A stretch of 64,000 bases of DNA from MWEH01 sp035409945 (GCA_035409945.1 DAONQC010000002.1:186001-250000), one strand, 5' to 3'. Counted from the stretch's first letter, positions 9,570 to 18,049 are shown. Translations and numbers: made by a program. Notes: generated by a model not told the origin, from the letters alone.

Positions 9570-9923
9570 TTACTGTTGTTCACCGCCACCGTAGTTTGGA
9601 ACAAAGTTTACGGGGGCTACAATTGGCGTTAATTGCACAATTGTTGCGGGTTTTGGTATTGGTACAGGCGCACTATTGGGCTGAGGTCCATAGTGCATGG
9701 CCGGTGAAAACGCACGACCATACTCATCAATTGAGGTGTATGTTGGAAGACCCATAGGCATTCCGTTTGATGCTACCTCAAAAGCACTAGTATTTGGCAT
9801 AACCATTGTTTGTGCCGGTACTTGCATAAGTGGAAATGGTCCCACTTGTGGTTGCCTTGTAGGAACGTTTGTCCTGGCAACACCGTCAGTAATAAGTTCA
9901 GGCTTTCTTCTGCACTTTCTCAT
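9570..9923 (-). CDS. Small proline-rich protein ending in the VPY motif
   Basis: A 117-residue protein without membrane helices. It starts basic (MRKCRRKPEL), is rich in Pro, Met and Gln, and ends with a variant of the shared peptide (IVQLTPIVAPVNFVP at 95-109, then a Gly/Gln tail). The second half of the motif is degenerate and the protein stops there. The start codon and spacing fit the operon. Its function is unknown; it could be a soluble adaptor for the neighbouring membrane proteins. Confidence 0.65.
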   Translation of the reverse strand: MRKCRRKPELITDGVARTNVPTRQPQVGPFPLMQVPAQTMVMPNTSAFEVASNGMPMGLPTYTSIDEYGRAFSPAMHYGPQPNSAPVPIPKPATIVQLTPIVAPVNFVPNYGGGEQQ

Positions 9924-9985
9924 AACTATTTCTCTCCTCCCATTCGGCTATATTTATAATACTTTCCCGCGTTGTTCTAGTAATA

Positions 9986-10687
9986 TTATGCTGCTAATGC
10001 GGCTTGTTTTTTATTCTTTGATAAGAATGAAATTATTACAATTATCAGCGCTACGGCTGCATAGATATATAATCCATAGTTAATTGCAACGGTATCTTTT
10101 TGTACTAATGCAAGTAGTACTGAAACCAATGTAACAACTAATCCTAAAAATGCAAATATTTTAGCAAAAGCTGGTACTCCAGGTCCCATAATCTTTATTA
10201 TACTAGCAATTAATACTAATAAGCAACAAACTGCTCCCACTCCTAATGCTAGTGCAATTATTGTGACAGTGTCAAATACAATTGCTCCAGCCTTAAATAC
10301 ATTGATTAATAAATCTAATGCACTTGTGCCGTTTATTGCAAAAATATACTCTAGTGATACAAATTTAGAAATCACATACAGAGCTATATATACTATTGAG
10401 AATATCATAAGAGCTATGCATGCTCCGCTAACCTTTTTCTTAGCTGGTGCTGCTTCTTCGATAACTTCTTCCATTTCTTCAATTTGTTCTTCAACGTCAT
10501 CATACATGTAGAGGGGTTGTTCTTGTGTTGAATAAGGAACAAAAGCGATTGGTTGAATGATTGGGGTTAACTGCATTGGGCCTGGCGAAACGGGTGATAC
10601 AGGTTGAGGTTTAGCTACAGGTTGCGCAACAGGTCTGTGCATGGTTGGTGGTGCTGGTTTTTCAGCGATTTGGGTTTTTTTAGCCAT
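9986..10687 (-). CDS. Membrane protein with N-terminal VPY motif, four helices
   Basis: A 233-residue protein of unknown function. The Pro/Gln-rich N-terminus carries the motif at about 38-60 (QLTPIIQPIAFVPYSTQ), followed by an acidic stretch (DDVEEQIEEMEEVIEE). Four membrane helices follow near 88-108, 128-162, 170-190 and 196-222. A short lysine-rich tail ends the protein. A ribosome binding site (GGAGGA) lies just upstream of the ATG. The layout matches the 324-aa protein at the end of the operon, so they may be distant paralogues. Confidence 0.75.
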   Translation of the reverse strand: MAKKTQIAEKPAPPTMHRPVAQPVAKPQPVSPVSPGPMQLTPIIQPIAFVPYSTQEQPLYMYDDVEEQIEEMEEVIEEAAPAKKKVSGACIALMIFSIVYIALYVISKFVSLEYIFAINGTSALDLLINVFKAGAIVFDTVTIIALALGVGAVCCLLVLIASIIKIMGPGVPAFAKIFAFLGLVVTLVSVLLALVQKDTVAINYGLYIYAAVALIIVIISFLSKNKKQAALAA

Positions 10688-10734
10688 AATTTTCTCCTCC
10701 TAATATGGTATTATATCTTTTAATGCTTTGGGCA

Positions 10735-10980
10735 TTAATAATCATCATCATAGTAGCCATCATCATCAAATTCTGCAAGAGGTTGTTCTTGAGTAGAATA
10801 AGGTACTAGTGATAGTGGTTGGACAACAGGTGTTAATTGAATAAAGTCAGCGGGTTTTGCTACTGGTACCACACCACAATTATTCATAACTTTAAATGTT
10901 ACCCTAGGTCTTGGCCTTCTTCTAACTTCTTGCTTTTGGGCTTCTAGTTCTTCTTGTTGTTTTCTTTTCTTCTTACTCAT
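10735..10980 (-). CDS. Small VPY-motif protein (paralogue 1)
   Basis: An 81-residue soluble protein in three parts: a basic N-terminus (MSKKKRKQQEELEAQKQ), the shared peptide at about 47-68 (IQLTPVVQPLSLVPYSTQ), and a strongly acidic, tyrosine-rich end (DDDGYYDDDY). It is a clear paralogue of the 84-aa protein at 12371-12625. Each paralogue precedes a membrane protein gene in the transcript. Despite its small size, conserved design and position support a real gene. Function unknown. Confidence 0.75.
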   Translation of the reverse strand: MSKKKRKQQEELEAQKQEVRRRPRPRVTFKVMNNCGVVPVAKPADFIQLTPVVQPLSLVPYSTQEQPLAEFDDDGYYDDDY

Positions 10981-11003
10981 AATTCCCCTCCATTACAAAC
11001 ATT

Positions 11004-12218
11004 TTATCTATCAAATATACTATACGGAACTCTCTTTTTCGTGAAAAACGAGAGTATTAATATCAACAGTGGTAGCGCCACGAGTGCTAGTGCACCTATT
11101 CCAGACACAAATTGTAGTGGTATTATATCTACTTCTGGGTCTAATGCTGATGCTGGAGGTTCGCTAAAGGATCCAGTCAGAACTTCCCCTACTTTACTAA
11201 AATCTAAAATGCTAACAATCGTACCGTCTTCTGCATACTTTGGAGCACCTGCATAACTTCCAGACATTGCTACAACACCAACAAGCATTATAACCGCGGC
11301 TAGCACCATAACTATCGCAAATATGAAAAAGCCTCTGAAAATTCTTCGTCCAAATAGCGATAGAAACGCTAGTATTATAATTAATAAAGCAAATACTGCA
11401 GCTACTACTAAAGCAACTGGGAAATAGGTAAATGCGATTTTAGCAATCGGGAACATCGTATCAGCAGTTTTTGCAGCAGCATTATCTACTGGCGTTGTTT
11501 CTTCAGTTTCAGTCTCTCCCTCTGTTTCCCCTTCTCCTTCTTCGCCATCTTCAGCGGCTTCAGCAACTCCTTCACCCTCTTCCTCGGCAGCTTCTTCTTC
11601 CGCAGGTGCTGCTTCCTCTTCTGCTCCATATATGTTTGCTTCTATCAAATCATAGTATGGAGAAAGCGAATTGCCCTCATCATCTACCATAGGTTTTTTA
11701 GTTATATAAGAGATCGCACCATATATCGGATCCATAAGAGATACATATTTAGTCTTCTCCTCGTATGGAATTGTTACAACATTACCATCATCATCGGTTT
11801 CCTGCACCATTACAGGCTCGCCATCCTCATCTAATACGGGATTTCCTTCGTCATCTAATGCAGGCTTCATTGAATCAGTAGCTACTCTTTCATCCATCGG
11901 TGTTAAATCTCTTACCACCATAAATGAGGTATACTGTGGCATAACATTTAGATAGTTAAGAAGTATAACCGCTACCCATACCAGCGCAAGTAGCATCATC
12001 ACGAAACACACGCCTCTTCTCATTATGAAGAAGTAAGACCTTTCCTTTCTTCTCCTTTTCTTAACGGGAACTGCTTGTCTTGGTTGTGGCCTCTGTTGAG
12101 CAGGTGCTGGTCTTCTTTGAGCGGCACCACTTATAGCATAGGGGACTTTAATATTTGTGGTAGGCATAACAATGCTACGTCCACTACTACTACGTCCTTG
12201 CGGTCTTCCTTGTGCCAT
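11004..12218 (-). CDS. Membrane protein with acidic external loop
   Basis: A 404-residue protein of unknown function. A basic, proline-rich cytoplasmic head (1-65) is followed by helix 1 (about 66-90) and the conserved LNVMPQYTS just outside the membrane. A large loop of about 165 residues follows, very rich in Glu, Ala and Thr (about 200-245). A conserved TADTMFPIAKIAF leads into helices 2-4. The motif pair NVxPQYTS and TADTx5IA is shared with the 329-aa protein, so the two are paralogues. It lacks the VPY motif. A promoter may sit just upstream (12272-12300). Confidence 0.75.
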   Translation of the reverse strand: MAQGRPQGRSSSGRSIVMPTTNIKVPYAISGAAQRRPAPAQQRPQPRQAVPVKKRRRKERSYFFIMRRGVCFVMMLLALVWVAVILLNYLNVMPQYTSFMVVRDLTPMDERVATDSMKPALDDEGNPVLDEDGEPVMVQETDDDGNVVTIPYEEKTKYVSLMDPIYGAISYITKKPMVDDEGNSLSPYYDLIEANIYGAEEEAAPAEEEAAEEEGEGVAEAAEDGEEGEGETEGETETEETTPVDNAAAKTADTMFPIAKIAFTYFPVALVVAAVFALLIIILAFLSLFGRRIFRGFFIFAIVMVLAAVIMLVGVVAMSGSYAGAPKYAEDGTIVSILDFSKVGEVLTGSFSEPPASALDPEVDIIPLQFVSGIGALALVALPLLILILSFFTKKRVPYSIFDR

Positions 12219-12271
12219 ATTCCCTCCGGGTGTTTATGTATAAAGCATTAACTTTATGGTATATAGTGAAT

Positions 12272-12300
12272 AGTTTACCACAAGATATTATGCTTTTCAA
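12272..12300 (-). promoter_or_regulatory. Internal promoter of the envelope operon
   Basis: Minus strand TTGAAA (12295-12300), 17-base spacer, TAAACT (12272-12277), in the 150-base gap before the 404-aa gene. A CGCGCG box lies 29 bases upstream of the -35 (12330-12335). Confidence 0.55.
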
Positions 12301-12329
12301 CTTATAATCTTTATATATTCACGCACATA

Positions 12330-12335
12330 CGCGCG
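12330..12335. promoter_or_regulatory. CGCGCG box
   Basis: An alternating CG hexamer in AT-rich intergenic DNA, 29 bases upstream of a candidate -35. Similar boxes lie at 15041, 22205, 60862, 58107 and 7649. Confidence 0.45.
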
Positions 12336-12370
12336 TCTATAGTCCTATTTTTTCTCTCTCTTTTATCCTC

Positions 12371-12625
12371 TTAATAATAGTAATCGTCATCATCGTCCTC
12401 AAACATAGCTAGAGGCTGTGTCTGGGTAGAATATGGTACTAATGGAATAGGTTGAACAATCGGTGTTAGTTGAATATAGTCTGCAGGTGGAGCAACTGGT
12501 ACTGGACCTCTATTATTTAGATGACGCCAACTAGCAGTAGGCCTTTTTGCCTTCTTTGCTTCCTGCTGTTTTCTTGCTAACTCTTCTTGTCTTCTTTGTT
12601 CTTCTAATCTCTTCTTTTTGCTCAT
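12371..12625 (-). CDS. Small VPY-motif protein (paralogue 2)
   Basis: An 84-residue soluble protein with a basic, probably helical N-terminus (MSKKKRLEEQRRQEELARKQ), the shared peptide at about 51-72 (IQLTPIVQPIPLVPYSTQ) and a tail of acidic and tyrosine residues (EDDDDDYYY). It matches the 81-aa protein along its whole length, including NNRGPVPVAPPADY versus NNCGVVPVAKPADF. The charge split suggests a bridging or scaffold peptide. No function can be assigned. Confidence 0.75.
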   Translation of the reverse strand: MSKKKRLEEQRRQEELARKQQEAKKAKRPTASWRHLNNRGPVPVAPPADYIQLTPIVQPIPLVPYSTQTQPLAMFEDDDDDYYY

Positions 12626-12642
12626 TTATAACCTCCGATTCC

Positions 12643-13632
12643 TTATCCCACTCTCTTCTTGCTACGATAAGTAAAGAAACTAAATATAAATACTAAGAGT
12701 GATATACCAAGCGATATTAAGCCACCCATTCCAAGCTGAATTGGAATTAATTGTTTGGCGATAAATGGTATATAGTTAGCTATATATGTAAAGTCCGTGC
12801 CAGCAGACCAGACATATCCTGCAAATATTACTAGTATATTCATAACAAGCATCACAATGGATAAAATTACAAACAACGCTTTCAATCTGTTACGACTAAA
12901 TGCTGCAATTATTGCTCCTATTAATTGAACAACTGCTGCGAGTAACGCTAGTGCATACGCTACAGGTAGAGCATAATATGCTATTTTAGTTACAGTATCA
13001 GCTGTACCAACTTGGCTCATTGCATCTTTGTAAAAATGAGATTCTTCTGCAGGCATTTGAGTAAATGACTTAACAAACCCCATAATAATGTCTCTATTTG
13101 AGAGTTGTATTGGCTCGGTGGTAGAAGTTGTAGCTTCTTCTTCTTCAGTAGTTTCTTCTTCTGCCGTTACGTCTTCCTCACCGCCTTCTTCATCTTCCGC
13201 AGCTGCTTCAGCTTCAGTTTCCTCCTCTGTTGCTTCTTCGTCCGTTGTCTCTTCTGCTGGTGCTGCTAAAACTACGCCAGGATTTTTAACAAATGTTGAA
13301 GTGTATTGTGGTAGAACATTAAAGAAAGATAATGCTGCAAGTGCAACATACGCTACCAGCAAAATAATCATTATGACTATAATGGCAACTCTTTTTGATC
13401 TTAATTCTTTAGGTCTGGTTTTTGCCCTACCTACATTTCTGCCACTCTCAATCTCATCGTATTGATCATACTTTTGCGCGGCTAGATATTCTTGCCTTTG
13501 TTGTCTTGAGGCATAATAGTTAACAACATATGGCGAAGACATGTCCCTATCATTCATTACATACGAATTATAACTATATCTAGCGACATTGCGTTCGTTT
13601 TGCCTATTATTTGTCGATGTATTTTTCCCCAT
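12643..13632 (-). CDS. Membrane protein with acidic external loop (paralogue)
   Basis: A 329-residue protein of unknown function. A cytoplasmic head of about 80 residues rich in Tyr, Asn and Arg precedes helix 1 (about 83-106). The conserved FNVLPQYTS and an external loop dominated by Glu, Thr and Ala (about 125-170) follow. TADTVTKIAYYALP then leads into helices 2 to 4 and a short basic end (RSKKRVG). It is the paralogue of the 404-aa protein. The acidic loop could bind cations or basic wall polymers, which is speculation. Confidence 0.75.
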   Translation of the reverse strand: MGKNTSTNNRQNERNVARYSYNSYVMNDRDMSSPYVVNYYASRQQRQEYLAAQKYDQYDEIESGRNVGRAKTRPKELRSKRVAIIVIMIILLVAYVALAALSFFNVLPQYTSTFVKNPGVVLAAPAEETTDEEATEEETEAEAAAEDEEGGEEDVTAEEETTEEEEATTSTTEPIQLSNRDIIMGFVKSFTQMPAEESHFYKDAMSQVGTADTVTKIAYYALPVAYALALLAAVVQLIGAIIAAFSRNRLKALFVILSIVMLVMNILVIFAGYVWSAGTDFTYIANYIPFIAKQLIPIQLGMGGLISLGISLLVFIFSFFTYRSKKRVG

Positions 13633-13658
13633 TTCTCTCCCTCCGAATATATTTGGTG

Positions 13659-14927
13659 TTATTTATTCTTCTTACTGCGAATAACTTTCGCGTTTGCAGG
13701 ACAAAAACATGACACTATAAACAATAATGCTGCTAGCCCTAAGCATATATACATCCCAATTCCAACTTCATTTTTGAAGAAATAATCTAGACCGTTTTTC
13801 AAATTCTCGAATGCAGCTCCGAATGAAATATAATTGTAAATATACAAACCGAAAATTCCAACCAAGAAAAATACTAGATTTAACAGTGGTAAAAACCATC
13901 CTCTTCTCTTGGCGTACCCAGTTACAATCCTAACAAAACTTCTAACTATTATTACAAGTGTAAGTATCAAAAATGCAATAAATGCGATAGGAGCTATAAT
14001 GTCTGTAGGTTTCGTGTAATAATAGCCTAGACCAGCAGAGGAATCTAACTTAAATATTCCAATTACGCACTCTACTATGCCAGCTGCATAAAACATAATT
14101 CCTCTAGACTTTGCTCCATCCCATACTTTAGAGAAAACACTCAAATTTGCCCCAAAATATGGTTGATAAATGTTAACCATAAATGCAAAGACCATTATTA
14201 CAATAGCAACAACTGCCATCAATATCGAGACTATGCGAACAGGTTTAGTCTTCTTGCTATACGAAACATCTTCATCATCCTTGATCGCGACCTCGTTATA
14301 TGTTTCTTGTAATCTTTGCGCTTCAAAAAGTGCTTTTTGTTGTTCTTCCCTATCTCTCTTAATTTGCTCAATTTCTTCTTGAGTGTATGGCTGGAATTTG
14401 TATAACTTATCAGCCTTTGTTTGCCAAATTGCCTGATTAGGATTTACAAACGGAACTATGACAAATGGTTGTACTACAGCATTTGCCTGTCCACCACCAA
14501 CAACATACATTGACACATTATCCACTCTAGATGCGTTGTCCGCTACGCTTTGCGGTTCTTGCGCTGTTGGCTGTTCTACAATTTGCTCAGACTTCTCCTC
14601 AACGAGAGACTCTTCTGCGCCAGTGGTATATGCTAGCCCTTGTCTAATTCTTCTTAACGCATTGACAAACTCGTTTCGAGGTCTAGGTTTCCCACATTTT
14701 GTACATTTGCTCGTCTCTATGCTGTTGACTGTACCACAAACTGTGCAAACATATGTTACTCGTGACTTATCGATTGATGCTAGGGAATCTTTTTCGAAAC
14801 CTTTTTGAGCCTGCTCTAAAGCATCTTTCATAGCTTGGCTAGTAGCATCACTAAGCGAACTACCACAGGCAATACAAAACTTATTGGTATCTGCATTCAT
14901 CTCCCCACAAGATTTACATTTAATCAT
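13659..14927 (-). CDS. Double zinc-ribbon membrane protein with diverged VPY motif
   Basis: The first gene of the operon; 422 residues. Two CxxC...CxxC zinc ribbons lie at the N-terminus (Cys4/7/18/21 and Cys61/64/75/78). A linker carries a diverged motif (VVQPFVIVPFVNPNQ, about 151-165), then a charged helix (EEIEQIKRDREEQQKALFE). Four or five membrane helices follow between about 228 and 415. Zinc-ribbon plus membrane proteins of this kind are common in Clostridia and mostly uncharacterised. Its position next to the main promoter (14985-15013) suggests it leads the operon. Confidence 0.75.
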   Translation of the reverse strand: MIKCKSCGEMNADTNKFCIACGSSLSDATSQAMKDALEQAQKGFEKDSLASIDKSRVTYVCTVCGTVNSIETSKCTKCGKPRPRNEFVNALRRIRQGLAYTTGAEESLVEEKSEQIVEQPTAQEPQSVADNASRVDNVSMYVVGGGQANAVVQPFVIVPFVNPNQAIWQTKADKLYKFQPYTQEEIEQIKRDREEQQKALFEAQRLQETYNEVAIKDDEDVSYSKKTKPVRIVSILMAVVAIVIMVFAFMVNIYQPYFGANLSVFSKVWDGAKSRGIMFYAAGIVECVIGIFKLDSSAGLGYYYTKPTDIIAPIAFIAFLILTLVIIVRSFVRIVTGYAKRRGWFLPLLNLVFFLVGIFGLYIYNYISFGAAFENLKNGLDYFFKNEVGIGMYICLGLAALLFIVSCFCPANAKVIRSKKNK

Positions 14928-14984
14928 AACCTTTTTCCTTCATCCCCCAAGTACAACAAAGTACTTTAAATCTCAATTAAAAAT

Positions 14985-15013
14985 ATTATACTAGAATATA
15001 AAGTATAAATCAA
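14985..15013 (-). promoter_or_regulatory. Main promoter of the envelope operon
   Basis: Minus strand TTGATT (15008-15013), 17-base spacer, TATAAT (14985-14990), about 60 bases upstream of the zinc-ribbon gene. A GCGCGC box (15041-15046) lies 27 bases upstream of the -35. Confidence 0.7.
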
Positions 15014-15040
15014 CAATAAATTTGTTTTTCTAGTTTGCCT

Positions 15041-15046
15041 GCGCGC
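15041..15046. promoter_or_regulatory. GCGCGC box
   Basis: An alternating GC hexamer within TGCGCGCACG, 27 bases upstream of the -35 of the envelope operon. It is one of six such boxes seen in gene-free DNA of this window. Confidence 0.45.
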
Positions 15047-15074
15047 ACGTCCAAAAACTCACACGAAAACATAC

Positions 15075-15102
15075 AAAATACCCCCATAGGAGAGGTATTT
15101 TT
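15075..15102. terminator. Hairpin between glnS and the envelope operon
   Basis: AAATACC and GGTATTT pair around an 11-base loop, with T-rich sequence on both sides. It probably ends glnS transcription after the duplicated 3' segment at 15183-15265. Confidence 0.6.
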
Positions 15103-15182
15103 TACTTTTTTTACACTAATATTTACACTCAGAAGTGCTTGCTTTCCGGACGAATTACAAAAGAATTAACAGCGCTAATGAT

Positions 15183-15265
15183 TATTTTTTGTTGTAAGTG
15201 TCTCTAAGTTCAACATCACGATAGAAACGTACCATATCGTCAAAGACACCAGCCTTTTTGCGGGA
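15183..15265 (-). pseudogene. Remnant of a second glnS 3' end
   Basis: Minus strand reads KKAGVFDDMVRFYRDVEL, then RDTYNKK and TAA. This matches the last 25 residues of the intact GlnRS upstream (KKAGVFDGVVRFYRVVEL, RDTYNKK, TAG), with three replacements plus silent changes. The frame and stop are kept but no start remains. It is a partial, diverged copy of the 3' end and lies between the glnS stop and its terminator. Confidence 0.85.
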
Positions 15266-15309
15266 TACCAGCCTCAGTACGAAATGAATAAATCCACAGC
15301 GTTAATGGT

Positions 15310-16959
15310 CTATTTTTTGTTATAAGTGTCTCTAAGTTCAACAACACGATAGAATCGAACTACACCGTCAAAAACACCAGCTTTTTTATAGTATGCACTC
15401 CTCATAAACTGGTAAACCTTCCCTACCTCTCCTTCAGCCACAAACTCTTCGGCTTTAGCACCCTTGATGACGGTTAGAGAGTTGGGATTTAACCGTTCCA
15501 TAAAGTCAGTTACACCGTCCGACGCATCGAGCAGTAGTGATTCGTAATTATATAACTCACACTCAACTGCATGTGCAGCTGATACCCACTGTATAGTACC
15601 TTTCACTTTCATCCCCGAATTAGGACCACCACTCTCTGTCCCCTCGAGATACTCACAATGTAAAGTAATCGGCTCACCATTTTCATCTAGATCTGTGGAT
15701 TTATGCTCTATGATTAAGCCAGATTTTAGTCTGACTTTGCCAGATGGTACTAATCTGTGATATTTAGGAGGTGGATTCAATGCAAAATCGGTTTTTTCAA
15801 TAAAAATTTCTCTTGTCATTATGACATTATGGGATCCTGAATTCTCATCATTGGGATTATTAACTGCAGAAAATACCAATTCTTCTCCTTCTGGAATATT
15901 TTCAATTATTACCTTCAAGGGTTGCTCTACAACCATAGCTCTATCGGCATTTTTGTTTAAGTTTTCCCTTATGCAAAAATCTAGCAATTGTTGCTCGACT
16001 TCACTATTTGCTTTTGCAACACCTACTCTACTACAAAAGTCTTTAATTGCCTCTGGAGGATAGCCTCTTTCTCTCATACCGCTTAGTGTAGGCATACGAG
16101 GATCGCTCCAACCAGTTACATGTCCCATATCGACTAAACGTTTTAAAAACCTCTTGCTCATTACTGTGTTTTGTATAGCCAGTCTAGCAAACTCAATTTG
16201 CCTGGGTTTTGGGTCAAACTCGCAGTTATCTACCACCCAATCGTAAAGAGGTCTGTGGTCTTCAAACTCTAAGGTACAAATGGAATGTGTGATTTCTTCT
16301 ATTGCATCTTCTATGGGATGAGCAAAGTCATACATAGGATAAATACACCACTCGTCGCCAGTTCTATGATGATGAGCAAATAAGATTCTATATATTACCG
16401 GATCTCTCATATTCATATTAGGGCTCGCCATATCTATTTTGGCTCTTAAAACCTTTTCGCCATCTGAATATTTTCCTGCTCTCATCTCTTCGAACAGCTT
16501 TAAGCTTTCCTCTACGGGTCTATTTCTGTATGGACTTTCTTTACCTGGGGTAACTAAATCGCCCCTAGTTGCACTGATTTCCTCGGCTGTTAAATCACAA
16601 ACATATGCAAGTCCCTTCTTGATTAATAACACCGCACATTCATACATCGTTTCAAAGTAATCTGATGCATACAATTCTTTATCCCATACATATCCAAGCC
16701 ACTTAATATCTTCTTTTATGCTATCTACATATTCTTGCTCTTCTTTTGTAGGATTTGTATCATCAAATCTTAAATAACAAGTACCGTTAAATTTTTCCTT
16801 AATGCCAAAATTTATGGATAAACTCTTGGCATGACCAATATGTAAATACCCATTTGGCTCTGGTGGAAATCTAGTAGCAATACTGTCATGCTTGCCAGTC
16901 TCTAAATCATTAACAATAATTTCTTCAATAAAATTGTTAGCCTCATATTTTTTCGTCAT
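15310..16959 (-). CDS. glnS: Glutaminyl-tRNA synthetase
   Basis: A 549-residue class I aminoacyl-tRNA synthetase that charges tRNA-Gln with glutamine. Visible signatures are PPEPNGYLHIGHAK (HIGH, about 40-43), RFDDTNP, the GlnRS/GluRS pattern HHHRTGDEWCIYPMYDFAHP, and VMSKR (KMSKS-type, about 267-270). The C-terminal half fits the beta-barrel anticodon-binding domains. Length is close to the E. coli enzyme. The frame opens at an ATG at 16968, but AAAGG touches that codon. The ATG at 16959 has proper spacing and fits family N-termini better. Both ends of the gene are flanked by diverged partial copies of itself (15183-15265 and 17038-17085). Confidence 0.93.
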   Translation of the reverse strand: MTKKYEANNFIEEIIVNDLETGKHDSIATRFPPEPNGYLHIGHAKSLSINFGIKEKFNGTCYLRFDDTNPTKEEQEYVDSIKEDIKWLGYVWDKELYASDYFETMYECAVLLIKKGLAYVCDLTAEEISATRGDLVTPGKESPYRNRPVEESLKLFEEMRAGKYSDGEKVLRAKIDMASPNMNMRDPVIYRILFAHHHRTGDEWCIYPMYDFAHPIEDAIEEITHSICTLEFEDHRPLYDWVVDNCEFDPKPRQIEFARLAIQNTVMSKRFLKRLVDMGHVTGWSDPRMPTLSGMRERGYPPEAIKDFCSRVGVAKANSEVEQQLLDFCIRENLNKNADRAMVVEQPLKVIIENIPEGEELVFSAVNNPNDENSGSHNVIMTREIFIEKTDFALNPPPKYHRLVPSGKVRLKSGLIIEHKSTDLDENGEPITLHCEYLEGTESGGPNSGMKVKGTIQWVSAAHAVECELYNYESLLLDASDGVTDFMERLNPNSLTVIKGAKAEEFVAEGEVGKVYQFMRSAYYKKAGVFDGVVRFYRVVELRDTYNKK

Positions 16960-17037
16960 TTTGTCCATCCTTTGTATGTTAGTTTTTAATTGTATATTGT
17001 TTTATTGCAATCCGTTATTTACTTTTTGAAGTCCTAG

Positions 17038-17085
17038 TTATACCGAGGAGTTGTTAGCCTCACAGGTTTTCGTCATTTTGTCCAT
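17038..17085 (-). pseudogene. Remnant of a second glnS 5' end
   Basis: A 15-codon frame MDKMTKTCEANNSSV then TAA, matching the glnS start (MDKMTKKYEANNF). Similarity continues upstream through the untranslated region to the end of the acetyltransferase gene. Block 17038-17150 is therefore a diverged copy of block 16934-17025. Confidence 0.8.
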
Positions 17086-17136
17086 CGCTCGTATATTAAG
17101 TTTTTAATTATAGACTGTTAAATGGCAGTTTATTAT

Positions 17137-17526
17137 TTACTTTTTACCATTTTGATCGTGCTGACATTTTGCAGGAAAGACAATGTCTTTTGACTTTATG
17201 AACATCTCATCAAAGCTTTCCTTAAACCCAAACTGTGTGAAATAATTAGACCTATACCCCACCACTATGTATGCACTTACCTCAGATAATACATTGAGAA
17301 GAACTCTAGTGAAAAAGTCACCATATCCCTTCCCTCTATGTTCTTTTAGTAAACCTATTGAAACTATGGTAGAAACATCGGGGTTAACAATCACTTTTGC
17401 AACACCTACGGTTTCATCATCTAATTGTAGTACATATCCTACACCGCCATCAAACGGAGCTCCAAAGATTTTTTTACTCAAATCATCTAGAATTTTTTTA
17501 TCATTTGTTGCAGTCAGATTAATCAT
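17137..17526 (-). CDS. GNAT-family N-acetyltransferase
   Basis: A 129-residue protein with the acetyl-CoA binding signature RGKGYG (about 64-69) after a strand rich in Val and Ile, and the terminal FGFKES typical of GNAT folds. The acceptor is unknown. It is slightly short for the family, with a compact N-terminus. The start follows GGTGA. It is upstream of glnS in the same direction and may be co-transcribed. Its last codons are echoed in the duplicated block between the two genes. Confidence 0.8.
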   Translation of the reverse strand: MINLTATNDKKILDDLSKKIFGAPFDGGVGYVLQLDDETVGVAKVIVNPDVSTIVSIGLLKEHRGKGYGDFFTRVLLNVLSEVSAYIVVGYRSNYFTQFGFKESFDEMFIKSKDIVFPAKCQHDQNGKK

Positions 17527-17699
17527 TTAAATCACCATAATTATGTGGCTAACCACTAAAGTTTAAATCTATTTGTCACTATAGACATGTTAAGTGCTAT
17601 TATACCATATGACACAATTATTGTAATCAAAAAACATAAATCCACCTTACATCATCTTAAGTTTAATTCATGCTCATTTAAGCGGACATTCCAATCCAG

Positions 17700-17975
17700 C
17701 TCATTTCCGCGCCTATGAGACAAACACCTTACTATGACAAATGATGTCCCGTTCCTTTTCGCGCTTAAGCAACTTACCGTTACACTTACTATTACAAATA
17801 ACTAGCTCGTTAGTTTTGCGCCTACGAGACGAACCCACCTGTTTACCATGAAAACTGCTTCTTCTTTAAGTTTTACGCATAGACGACTTACTGTTGCACT
17901 TACTATGACAAATGATGTCCGTTCCTTTTCGTGCTGTGCGATGGACCAGCCTCCTACTATGACAACAAACTCTTT
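17700..17975. repeat. Intergenic repeat cluster, about five degenerate 55-base units (copy D)
   Basis: Recurring pieces are CTTACTGTTGCACTTACTATGACAA-type cores, GATGTCCGTTCCTTTT and GCGCCTACGAGACGAA. Unit starts are near 17708, 17760, 17818, 17875 and 17930. The core matches the repeats at 1217, 23155 and 38541. The surrounding gap (17527-18049) has no credible gene; short frames through it follow the repeat. Confidence 0.65.
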
Positions 17976-18007
17976 CCTATTCATTTTTAATATTACAAAT
18001 AGTTTAT

Positions 18008-18036
18008 TTGACAGTTTTTAACAAAGAAACTATAAT
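18008..18036 (+). promoter_or_regulatory. Consensus promoter of tRNA-Arg
   Basis: Perfect TTGACA (18008-18013), 17-base spacer, perfect TATAAT (18031-18036), 13 bases before the tRNA. Confidence 0.9.
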
Positions 18037-18049
18037 ACACTATGTTAAT

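Noticed and set aside
16960..17136. T-box leader for glnS
   Set aside because: No T-box sequence or specifier stem is visible, and the gap is filled by the duplicated glnS start.
17802..17984. 60-codon minus-strand frame
   Set aside because: It is entirely inside the degenerate repeat cluster at 17700-17975.
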